Below, one piece after another: positions 43,309 through 50,978 of a stretch of DNA of 64,000 bases. Made by a program: the position numbers and the translations under genes. The notes under the pieces were generated by a model. That model made no database searches and was not told the origin of the DNA. It worked only from the letters and a program-made list of their open reading frames with translations. Position 1 is the stretch's first letter. Every line of letters begins with the position of its first letter. Origin of the DNA: Erythrobacteraceae bacterium WH01K (GTDB lineage Bacteria; Pseudomonadota; Alphaproteobacteria; Sphingomonadales; Sphingomonadaceae); NCBI GenBank assembly GCA_027941995.1, contig CP115966.1, forward strand, positions 744,001-808,000, written 5' to 3'.

Positions 43309-43722
43309 ATGACCGGCCCCGCATCCGACCCGAAGACCGTGACCGACAGCGAATGGCGCGACAAGCTCTCGCCCGAGCAGTACCATGTCCTGCGCGAGGC
43401 AGGCACCGAACGGCCCTTCACCGGCAAGTACGACAAGCATTACGACGAAGGCGAATATGTCTGCGCCGCCTGCGGGCAGAAGCTGTTCGACAGCGATGCG
43501 AAATACAATAGCGGCTGCGGCTGGCCCGCCTTCACCAAGCCTGCGGAAGGCGAAGCGGTAGACGAACACCGCGACACCTCCCACGGCATGATCCGCACCG
43601 AGGTCACCTGTTCCAATTGCGACGGCCATCTGGGCCACGTCTTCCCCGACGGTCCGCCGGACCAGGGGGGGCTGCGCTATTGCATCAACAGCGCGGCGCT
43701 GGATTTCGAACCGGACGATTAA
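43309..43722 (+). CDS. msrB: Peptide-methionine (R)-S-oxide reductase MsrB
   Basis: 137 aa; AAGGAGAT precedes the [23 protein letters not shown] and [19 protein letters not shown] give the four Zn cysteines, [10 protein letters not shown] the substrate pocket, and [11 protein letters not shown] the catalytic Cys 125. Repairs Met-R-sulfoxide in proteins. MsrA is encoded 14 kb away. Confidence 0.95.
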   Translation: MTGPASDPKTVTDSEWRDKLSPEQYHVLREAGTERPFTGKYDKHYDEGEYVCAACGQKLFDSDAKYNSGCGWPAFTKPAEGEAVDEHRDTSHGMIRTEVTCSNCDGHLGHVFPDGPPDQGGLRYCINSAALDFEPDD

Positions 43723-43833
43723 AGCCGGGCGCAAACCGGGTTAATCCCGTTCACTCTGAGCCAAGCTTCGCCTAGGTAGGGGGCGTTCAGGTGCCGGACG
43801 GTTCTTGCCGGTGCGACAGGAGACCTTTGCTCA

Positions 43834-46125
43834 ATGGCACAGCGCGGCAGTCGCCGTCAGGCGGCGCGCAAGTCCGGTAGCAGGCGCAGCCGCCGACCGG
43901 AGCCGAAACCGAGGCGCAGTGCGTTCGCGCGCTGGACGCGGCGCATCCTGTTCACCGGTATCTTTGCCGTGTTCCTGGGCGCGCTGTTCCTCGGGCTCGC
44001 CGTACTGTTCGCGGCCCGATCCCTGCCCGGCTATTACGAACTGAAGGCGCAGCAGACGGGCCAGACCATCGTCGTGCGCGCCCGCGACGGGACGCAGATC
44101 GTCGAACTCGGCCCCAGCTATGGCGAATGGCTGGAAAGCGGCGAGATCCCCGACGTCATGAAACAGGCGATGATCTCGGTCGAAGATCGCCGCTATTACT
44201 CGCATTACGGGGTCGATCCGCTGGGCCTGGCGCGCGCGGTCTATACGGCGGCGACCGGCAATGGCCGCGTATCCGCCACCTCCACCATCACGCAGCAGCT
44301 TGCCCGCAACGTCTTCCTGAACTCGAACCGCACGCTGGACCGCAAGATGCGCGAGGCGGTCCTGGCGATGGCGCTGGAATACAAGTTCTCGAAGGAGCAG
44401 ATCCTCGAGCTGTATCTGAACAAGGTGTATTTCGGCGGCGGCGCGTACGGGATCGACAGCGCCAGCCGGAAGTTCTTCAGCCACCCCGCGACCGACCTGT
44501 CCGTGGCGGAGGCAGCGATTATCGCCGGGCTGGTGAAGGCGCCCAGCCGTTATTCCCCGACGGCCGATGTCGATGCCGCGGTCGGGCGGGCGAATGTGGT
44601 CCTGCGCCTGATGCGCGAACAGGGGCGCATCAGCCAGGCAGAGGCCGATGTCGATCCGTCCATGGTCAGGCTGAAGGAAGACAATGCCGGCCAGAACTCG
44701 GTGCGCTATTTCACCGACTGGGCCCTGCCGCAGCTCGACATCCTGCTGCCCGAGACGTTCGAGCCGATCGAGGTCTGGACCACGCTGGACGTCGGCATGC
44801 AGCGCGCCGCCACCGCATCCATCAAGGCGAACACGCCGGGCGGGGCGCAGGGCGCGCTGGTATCGCTCGACCGCGACGGGGCCATCCGAGCGCTTGTCGG
44901 CGGGACCGACTACGTGGAAAGCAATTTCAACCGCGCGACGAAGGCCCTTCGCCAGCCGGGATCGAGCTGGAAACTGTTCGTCTATCTCGCCGCGCTGGAA
45001 GCAGGGTACAAGCCGGAAGACACGGTCAAGGATACGCAGACCACCATCGATGGCTGGACCCCGCGTAATTCGGGCGGCGGCTATGCGGGCGAGATCACCG
45101 TGCGCACCGCCTTTGCCTATTCGAAGAACACCGTCGCCGCGCAGCTGGGCAACGAGGTGGGCTTCGGTACCGTCGCATCCATGGCGCGGCGGTTCGGGAT
45201 CACGTCGGAAATTTCGACCTATCCGTCCATGGTGCTGGGCAGTTCGGAAGTCCGCCTGATCGACATGACGCGCGCCTTCGCCGCGGTCAGTGCAGGCGGT
45301 AATTCGGTGGAGCCCTATGGCATCGTCAAGGTCACGACTGCCAGCGGGGATACCATCTATACCCACCCGCGCGCCCGTTCGACGAAGCTCATTCCCGATT
45401 ACGTGGCCGCCGGGATTACCGACCTGCTGCAGGCCGCCGTTGCGACCGGCACGGGCCGGGCGGCCCAGATCGGGCGTCCGGTCGCGGGCAAGACAGGCAC
45501 GACCAGTTCCAACAAGGACGGGTATTTCGTCGGCTTTTCCAGCGGCATCACCACCGGGGTCTGGATGGGGAAGGACGACAATTCCCGCGTTGCCGGACTG
45601 CAGGGCGGGCGAGCGCCTGCACAGGCCTTCGCCGCCTATATGCGCTATGCGGTGAAGGATCGCCCGGTCGAACCGTTCGATACCGAGCTGGACCTGCCCG
45701 AATGGCAGCTGGAACCCGATGACGAGGTCATGTTCGGCGACCCGAGCGATTATTACTACATCGACGAACAGGGCAATCTGGTCGAACCGGGCGGGGGAAC
45801 ATCACCCGGTCGCGGCGACGGTTTCCCCGGCAGCGGATCGGGCAGCCCAGACGGGGTACGCCGCGACACCGGCGAGGACGGCGCACCGCAGGCCGCCGAC
45901 GACGATTTCCTGGAGCGTGCGACCGGCGGAGCGTCCGGTGGCAGTGGCAGCGGCAATGGCGGTGGGGGCAGCGTGATCGTGACACGGCCCGCACCCCAGC
46001 CCAATCCGCCGGTCCGGATCGAGAACCCGCCAAGCCGCCCGGCACCGATGCGAACTGCGCCAGCCTCACCCCCGCAGCAGAGGCAGCCTGCCCCGCCCGG
46101 GCCGGGGGCGCCGCAGCAGCAATAG
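43834..46125 (+). CDS. Penicillin-binding protein 1A-type bifunctional enzyme
   Basis: 763-aa class A PBP. A very basic N-terminus (1-35) and one helix (37-60) anchor it. The GT51 transglycosylase has ISVEDRRYYSHYGVDPLGLA (catalytic Glu near 117), TSTITQQLARNVFL and KEQILELYLNKVYFGGGAYG. The transpeptidase has SxxK at 377-380 (PGSSWKLF), SKN in AYSKNTVAAQLG and KTGTTSSNKDGYF near 552. After 620 comes a 140-residue Gly/Ser/Pro-rich disordered tail (from about GGGTSPGRGDGFPGSG to the end). AGGAGA precedes the ATG. It polymerises and cross-links peptidoglycan in the periplasm. The tail is longer than in E. coli PBP1a-type C-termini and may be an interaction region. Confidence 0.93.
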   Translation: MAQRGSRRQAARKSGSRRSRRPEPKPRRSAFARWTRRILFTGIFAVFLGALFLGLAVLFAARSLPGYYELKAQQTGQTIVVRARDGTQIVELGPSYGEWLESGEIPDVMKQAMISVEDRRYYSHYGVDPLGLARAVYTAATGNGRVSATSTITQQLARNVFLNSNRTLDRKMREAVLAMALEYKFSKEQILELYLNKVYFGGGAYGIDSASRKFFSHPATDLSVAEAAIIAGLVKAPSRYSPTADVDAAVGRANVVLRLMREQGRISQAEADVDPSMVRLKEDNAGQNSVRYFTDWALPQLDILLPETFEPIEVWTTLDVGMQRAATASIKANTPGGAQGALVSLDRDGAIRALVGGTDYVESNFNRATKALRQPGSSWKLFVYLAALEAGYKPEDTVKDTQTTIDGWTPRNSGGGYAGEITVRTAFAYSKNTVAAQLGNEVGFGTVASMARRFGITSEISTYPSMVLGSSEVRLIDMTRAFAAVSAGGNSVEPYGIVKVTTASGDTIYTHPRARSTKLIPDYVAAGITDLLQAAVATGTGRAAQIGRPVAGKTGTTSSNKDGYFVGFSSGITTGVWMGKDDNSRVAGLQGGRAPAQAFAAYMRYAVKDRPVEPFDTELDLPEWQLEPDDEVMFGDPSDYYYIDEQGNLVEPGGGTSPGRGDGFPGSGSGSPDGVRRDTGEDGAPQAADDDFLERATGGASGGSGSGNGGGGSVIVTRPAPQPNPPVRIENPPSRPAPMRTAPASPPQQRQPAPPGPGAPQQQ

Positions 46126-46139
46126 GCGATGCAGCCAGG

Positions 46140-46177
46140 AAAAAGGCCCCGGCGGATCGCTCCGCCGGGGCCTTTTT
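46140..46177. terminator. Bidirectional intrinsic terminator
   Basis: Perfect hairpin of 17-bp stem including the A/T flanks: AAAAAGGCCCCGGCGGA, loop TCGC, then the complement ending CCTTTTT. It lies between the convergent PBP1A and Do-protease genes and has a T-run in both directions. Confidence 0.93.
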
Positions 46178-46192
46178 CGTGCTTTCGTCCGA

Positions 46193-47728
46193 TCAGCGCA
46201 TCCGAACTGCTACATAGGTGGCAGGACGTCCACGCCGCTGAACCCGCAGGAGGACCGCATCGCGGTTCGACGAATTTGCCTCGGCAACTATGGCTTCAAG
46301 GTCGGCGATACCGGCGATGCTGCGATAGTTTGCCGACAGGATCACGTCGCCGCGCTGAAGGCCCTTGCGCGCCGCATCGGAATTGGGATCGACCAGTCCG
46401 ACAACCACGCCCTGCGTATCGGGCGAAATGCCCAGCTGACGGGCGATGGCCGGTGTAAGGTCCAGAACCTGCAGGCCAAGCGTGTCGGCCACCATCTCGC
46501 TATCTTCGCCTTCCGGCTCGTCCGGTTCGCTGTCGGGGTCGAACATCTGCTGCTGGCGCAGTTCCTCCTCGCTCGGGCGGCGGCCGACGGTCAGCTGGAC
46601 CGTCCGGCGCGAACCGTCGCGGTAGAGCTCGATCGGAACCCGCGTGCCCGGCGCGATATTGGCGACGAGGAACGACAGCGTCTGTTCGGGCGTGACGTCC
46701 TGCCCGTTGACGCGGGTCACGATGTCGCCGGCCTTGATACCGCCGCGATCCGCTGCGCCATCGAGCACGACCGACTGGACGAACTCGCCGCGATTGCGGT
46801 CGATGCCGAGCGAATCCGCCACATCATCCGTCACCGGCTGGATCTGGACACCCAGATAGCCGCGCTCGATCGGGTTGCCGCCCTTCAGCTGTTCGACGAT
46901 CGGTTCGGCAATTTCGGCCGGGATGGCAAAGCCGATGCCGACGCTGCCGCCGCTGGGCGAGAAGATGGCATTGTTGATGCCGATCACATTGCCCTGCATG
47001 TCGAACAGTGGGCCGCCCGAATTGCCGCGATTGATGGCGGCATCGGTCTGGATGTAACGGTCATAGGCGCCGCCCTGCCCGGTATTGCGATAGACCGCCG
47101 ATACGATCCCGCTGGTCACGGTGCCGCCAAGGCCGAAGGGGTTGCCGATGGCCACGACCCAGTCGCCGGGGCGGGCCTGTGAGCTGTCGCCGAATTCGAC
47201 GAAGGGGAAATCCTGGCTGCGGCTGATTTTCAGCACGGCAAGGTCGGACTGCGCATCGGCGCCGACCAGTTCCGCTTCGTATTCCGTGCCGTCGGGCATG
47301 GTGACGGTGATTTCCTCCACCGTGCCGCGTCCGCTGGGGGAAACGACGTGATTGTTCGTCACCACGAAGCCGTCGGCGGAAATGATGAAACCGGAACCCA
47401 GCGACTGGGCCTCCCGCGTCTGCGGCTGGTTGCTGCCACCGCCGCGATTCCCGAACAGCCCTTCGAAAGGCGTGCCTGCGAACGGGTTGCGGCTCTGCTG
47501 TACCTCGACGCGCTGGCGGGTGGAGATATTGACGACGGAGGGCTGCAATTGCTCCGTCAGGTCGGCGAAGCTGGCCGGTGCCCCGGCGCGCGGGGCAATG
47601 CCCGACATCCGGGCGTCGTCGTTCTGGGCGACCTGGGCCCCGGCGGGCTGGCCGGTGATCAGGGAGACGGTGGCGCCGCCGATCAGCAGCGCGGTGGAAA
47701 GTCCATAGGCGTAACGCACAGGTTTCAC
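46193..47728 (-). CDS. Do-family periplasmic serine protease (DegP/DegQ-like)
   Basis: 511 aa from GTG 47728 (AAGGA 9 nt upstream; a longer frame to TTG 47761 is unlikely). The signal sequence has YGLSTALLIGGATVSLITGQ. Trypsin-like domain: His in VVTNNHVVSPSGRG, Asp in AQSDLAVLKISRS, Ser in NRGNSGGPLFDMQGNVIGI. Two PDZ domains follow: YLGVQIQPVTDDVADSLGID and VLDLTPAIARQLGISPDTQG. It degrades or refolds misfolded envelope proteins. The downstream hflC gene is separated by a strong hairpin, so it is a distinct unit or read-through product of hflKC. Confidence 0.93.
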   Translation of the reverse strand: MKPVRYAYGLSTALLIGGATVSLITGQPAGAQVAQNDDARMSGIAPRAGAPASFADLTEQLQPSVVNISTRQRVEVQQSRNPFAGTPFEGLFGNRGGGSNQPQTREAQSLGSGFIISADGFVVTNNHVVSPSGRGTVEEITVTMPDGTEYEAELVGADAQSDLAVLKISRSQDFPFVEFGDSSQARPGDWVVAIGNPFGLGGTVTSGIVSAVYRNTGQGGAYDRYIQTDAAINRGNSGGPLFDMQGNVIGINNAIFSPSGGSVGIGFAIPAEIAEPIVEQLKGGNPIERGYLGVQIQPVTDDVADSLGIDRNRGEFVQSVVLDGAADRGGIKAGDIVTRVNGQDVTPEQTLSFLVANIAPGTRVPIELYRDGSRRTVQLTVGRRPSEEELRQQQMFDPDSEPDEPEGEDSEMVADTLGLQVLDLTPAIARQLGISPDTQGVVVGLVDPNSDAARKGLQRGDVILSANYRSIAGIADLEAIVAEANSSNRDAVLLRVQRRGRPATYVAVRMR

Positions 47729-47846
47729 GTCCTCTCGTTCCTTTTCATAAATTTCAGTCAATCTACGCCCCCGGCTTGGGATTGGTTTCAGCGCAAGCGG
47801 AGTGAATACCCATTGAACGGCACGGCAGCAGGGCCGCGAGGGTCTG

Positions 47847-47880
47847 CGAACGACGCCCGCCGCTCGACGGGCGTCGTTCG
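47847..47880. terminator. Hairpin between hflC and the Do protease gene
   Basis: 13-bp perfect inverted repeat CGAACGACGCCCG / CGGGCGTCGTTCG with an 8-nt loop, 11 bp after the hflC stop. There is no T-run, so it may be a Rho-independent-like stem, an mRNA end-stabiliser or a partial terminator in the hflK-hflC-protease unit. Confidence 0.6.
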
Positions 47881-47890
47881 GCTGAATGCC

Positions 47891-48724
47891 TCAGCGGCGA
47901 CCGCGGAACTGCCGCAGATATTCGTTGTCCGGCGACAGTATGATGCTGCTTTCGCCCGTGGCCTCGCCGCTGGCGAAGGTGGAATCATAGCTCTGCATCG
48001 CGCGGTAGAAGTCGTAGAATTCCGCATCCTTGCCGAAACTCTCGGCATAGGTGTTGGCCGCTTCCGCGTCGGCTTCGGCGCGGATGATGCGGGCATCGCG
48101 CGAACCCTGCGCCCGGATGGTGCGGGCTTCACGCTCACGGTCCGATTCCATCCGGCGGAAAGCCGACTGCAGCGGCGCGTCGGGCAGGTCGGTGCGCATG
48201 ATCTGCACGTCGATTACCTCCGCCCCGTACTGCGCCGCCTGCCGGTCCAGATTGGCGCGGACATTGGCGAGGGCTGAGCCGCGCTCCGCCGTCAGCATCG
48301 CCTGGAAGGTCCGGCGACCCAGTTCCTGCCGCAGCACGGAGTTCAGGATCGGCGTCAGCGCATTGCGCACACCCTCGGTCGAACCGGCGCGTTCCACCAT
48401 GCGGACCGGATCGACGATCCGGAACCGGGCATAGGCATTGACCAGCAGGCGCTGCTGGTCGTTCGACAGCACTTCCTCGTCCGTCATTTCGAGGTCGAGC
48501 AGGCGCTTCTCGATCAGGCGCACGCTTTCGATGAAGGGCATGCGGAAATAGAGACCGGCATTGGTCTCACCGCCCGGCGTGTTCACCGTGCCGACGGGGT
48601 TACCCGTGCGGATCACGACGGCCTGTTCTTCTTCCGACACGACGAAGGCGCTCAGCGCGAAGAGGATGATCGCCGCGAGCACTGCGAAGATCACGAGGCG
48701 ATAATTCTGCCAGGTACTGGTCAT
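47891..48724 (-). CDS. hflC: HflC, membrane protease modulator
   Basis: 277-aa SPFH/band-7 protein with one N-terminal membrane helix (YRLVIFAVLAAIILFALSAF). SPFH features are EEEQAVVIRTGNPVGTVN, GLYFRMPFIESVRLIEKRLL, VNAYARFRIVDP, and the long coiled coil EREARTIRAQGSRDARIIRA. With HflK it forms a large periplasmic-side ring around FtsH. It starts 2 bp after the hflK stop. Confidence 0.94.
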   Translation of the reverse strand: MTSTWQNYRLVIFAVLAAIILFALSAFVVSEEEQAVVIRTGNPVGTVNTPGGETNAGLYFRMPFIESVRLIEKRLLDLEMTDEEVLSNDQQRLLVNAYARFRIVDPVRMVERAGSTEGVRNALTPILNSVLRQELGRRTFQAMLTAERGSALANVRANLDRQAAQYGAEVIDVQIMRTDLPDAPLQSAFRRMESDREREARTIRAQGSRDARIIRAEADAEAANTYAESFGKDAEFYDFYRAMQSYDSTFASGEATGESSIILSPDNEYLRQFRGRR

Positions 48725-48726
48725 GA

Positions 48727-49902
48727 TTACTGCCCTCCCGTGGTTTCTGGCGCGGTGGCCTGCGGTGCTGGCCGTTGGGCCCTGCGGCGGATTTCCGGCA
48801 GCGGCAGGTACGGCGTGACATTGTCCGTTTCGACGATGGTCTTGTCGGTATCCCGCAGGACCCGCTCCATCGTCTCGTAATAAAGGCGCTGGCGCGTCAC
48901 CTGCGGCGCGAGGCGGTATTCCTCGTACACGCGGTCGAACGCCTCGGCCTCACCTTCGGCCTGAGCCAGCACCTGCTGCGCGTAACCGCGGGCCTGGTTG
49001 CGCGCGGCGTCGGCGTTCTGTTCGGCCACCTGCACGTCGCGGAAGGCATCGACCACCTCCGCAGGCGGATCGGCCTTTTCGATTTCGACGCCCAGCACCT
49101 GGATGCCGGCCTGGTAGGTGTCGAGCGTCTGCTGCATGCGTTCGCGCACGTCCTGCTCGATCTCGGCACGGCCCTGACCGCTGAAGGTCTGGTCCAGTTC
49201 CTTCTCCGCCACGGCGGCGCGCATCGCGGCCTCGGCCGCTTCGTTGACGGTTTCCACCGGCTCGACGAGCCGGAACTTGAAATCTTCCAGATCCTTGATG
49301 TTCCAGCGCACGATGTAGCTCAGGTCGACGAGGTTCTGGTCGCCGGTCAGGATCAGCTTCACCTGGCTGTCGCTGCCCGGGATCTGCACGGCGCGTACGC
49401 CCTGCACGTCCTCCACCTCGACCACTTCGATCGGGTAGGGGAGGGAGAAATTGAGGCCCGGCTCCATGGTCCGGGTATAATTGCCCAGCGTCTTGACCAC
49501 GGCCTGCTCGCGCGGCTGGATCAGATGGGTGCTGGTCATCAGCAGGAACAGGATGACGAGCGCGCCCAGGATGACGGGAAACCAGCTCTTGCCGCCGGGG
49601 CGCGGGGGCAGGCGGAAATTCGGGCCGCCGGGGCCGCCGCGGCGCGGACCTTCCGGCCCACGGTTCTTGAAGATGTCCTCGATCTTGGCAGAGCGGCGCG
49701 GTTCCTCGCTATTGCCGCCGGTGGGCGGAACCCACGGATTGCGCGGGCCGGAGCCCTTGCCCCCGGAACCGCTGCCGGAGCCGTTGCCGCTGCCGTCGGA
49801 GCCATCGCCGCCGGAGCCACTGCCATTCTGGGAATTTCCCCAAGGGCTCTTGCCCGCCATCGCAAGGCCTAACCGCCTGCGAAAACCGTCCATGTCTGTC
49901 AT
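48727..49902 (-). CDS. hflK: HflK, membrane protease modulator
   Basis: 391 aa from ATG 49902 (AAGGGA 4 nt upstream; ATG 49893 is an alternative). The Gly/Ser/Asn-rich cytoplasmic N-terminus (GNSQNGSGSGGDGSDG) is usual for HflK of this group. A membrane helix follows (WFPVILGALVILFLLMTSTH), then the SPFH domain with PREQAVVKTLGNYTRTMEPG, LSYIVRWNIKDLEDFKFRL and the HflK-type Ala-rich coiled coil NADAARNQARGYAQQVLAQA. Partner of HflC; modulates FtsH. Divergent from mrp. Confidence 0.94.
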   Translation of the reverse strand: MTDMDGFRRRLGLAMAGKSPWGNSQNGSGSGGDGSDGSGNGSGSGSGGKGSGPRNPWVPPTGGNSEEPRRSAKIEDIFKNRGPEGPRRGGPGGPNFRLPPRPGGKSWFPVILGALVILFLLMTSTHLIQPREQAVVKTLGNYTRTMEPGLNFSLPYPIEVVEVEDVQGVRAVQIPGSDSQVKLILTGDQNLVDLSYIVRWNIKDLEDFKFRLVEPVETVNEAAEAAMRAAVAEKELDQTFSGQGRAEIEQDVRERMQQTLDTYQAGIQVLGVEIEKADPPAEVVDAFRDVQVAEQNADAARNQARGYAQQVLAQAEGEAEAFDRVYEEYRLAPQVTRQRLYYETMERVLRDTDKTIVETDNVTPYLPLPEIRRRAQRPAPQATAPETTGGQ

Positions 49903-49978
49903 GTCATCCCTTATAGGTAGGGATTGCGGGAAAAACAGGGGTGGCACGTGCAAAATTGCTGCTAGGGCTGCGGGCGCA

Positions 49979-50974
49979 ATGGACGATGGGTCTCAACAGG
50001 TGGAAGCCGCGCTACGCAGCGCTCTTGTCAACGCGCCGGGCGCAGATGTCGCCGACCGGCTGAGCTCGCTCGTGGTCAGGGGGGCGGCAGCGACGCTGAT
50101 CCTCGACGGCGCGGGCCTCACCGCGGCGGAGCGTGACGCCTTGGAGACTGAGGCCAGGGCGCAGGCCGGCGCTCATCCGGGGATCGACGAAGTTCGCGTC
50201 GCGGTCATGGCCCAGCGCATGGCACGGCGGATCATCGCGGTCGGATCGGGCAAGGGGGGCGTGGGCAAATCGACACTGACCGCGAACCTCGCCGTCGCGC
50301 TCAAACGCAGGGGCCACAAGGTCGGGGTGGTCGATGGCGACATCTACGGTCCCTCCCAGCCGACGCTGCTGAAATCCTCCGGCGCAAAACCGGTGGCAAA
50401 GGATGACAAGCTGCAGCCGGTGAGCGGCGTGCTGGACATTCCGATGCTGTCGATCGGTCATATCGTCGCGCCCGGCAAGGCGCTGGCATGGCGCGGGCCG
50501 ATGGCGGCAGGCGCTCTGGGCCAGCTCATCGAGGCCGACTGGGGCGATGTCGAAACCCTGCTGGTCGACCTGCCCCCGGGCACGGGCGACGTGCAGCTGA
50601 CCATGGTCCAAAAGTTCAAGCCTGCAGGGGCGGTCATCGTCTCCACGCCGCAGGACCTGGCCCTGATCGACGCGGCCCGTGCAGGGCAATTGTTCGAAAC
50701 GGCGGGTGTCCCGGTGATCGGGCTGGTCGAGAACATGGCCGGTTACCAGTGCCCGCATTGCGGCGAGACGAGCGATCCCTTCGGGCAGGGCGGGGTGGAA
50801 GCCATTGCCGAACGGCTGGAACTGCCCTTCATGGGGCGTGTGCCGCTGACCCTCGACATCAGGAAGGCCAGCGATGCGGGCGCGCCGCCCGCCGCCGGCG
50901 ACAGCGATGCCGGCGCCGCGTTCATGCCCATTGCGGACCGGCTGGCCGACTGGCTGCAACAGGAGGCCCGCTGA
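49979..50974 (+). CDS. mrp: Mrp/NBP35-type Fe-S cluster carrier ATPase
   Basis: 331 aa. N-terminal MIP18-like (DUF59-type) domain (1-80), then the deviant Walker A VGSGKGGVGKSTLTANLAVA near 90, GVVDGDIYGPSQPTLL, LLVDLPPGTGDVQLT and the Cys pair YQCPHCGETSDPFG, which binds an Fe-S cluster at the dimer interface. It transfers clusters to apo-enzymes in the cytosol. ATG 49979 is the only plausible start; 76 bp separate it from divergent hflK. The molybdenum hydroxylase gene follows 4 bp after its stop. Confidence 0.92.
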   Translation: MDDGSQQVEAALRSALVNAPGADVADRLSSLVVRGAAATLILDGAGLTAAERDALETEARAQAGAHPGIDEVRVAVMAQRMARRIIAVGSGKGGVGKSTLTANLAVALKRRGHKVGVVDGDIYGPSQPTLLKSSGAKPVAKDDKLQPVSGVLDIPMLSIGHIVAPGKALAWRGPMAAGALGQLIEADWGDVETLLVDLPPGTGDVQLTMVQKFKPAGAVIVSTPQDLALIDAARAGQLFETAGVPVIGLVENMAGYQCPHCGETSDPFGQGGVEAIAERLELPFMGRVPLTLDIRKASDAGAPPAAGDSDAGAAFMPIADRLADWLQQEAR

Positions 50975-50978
50975 AGCG

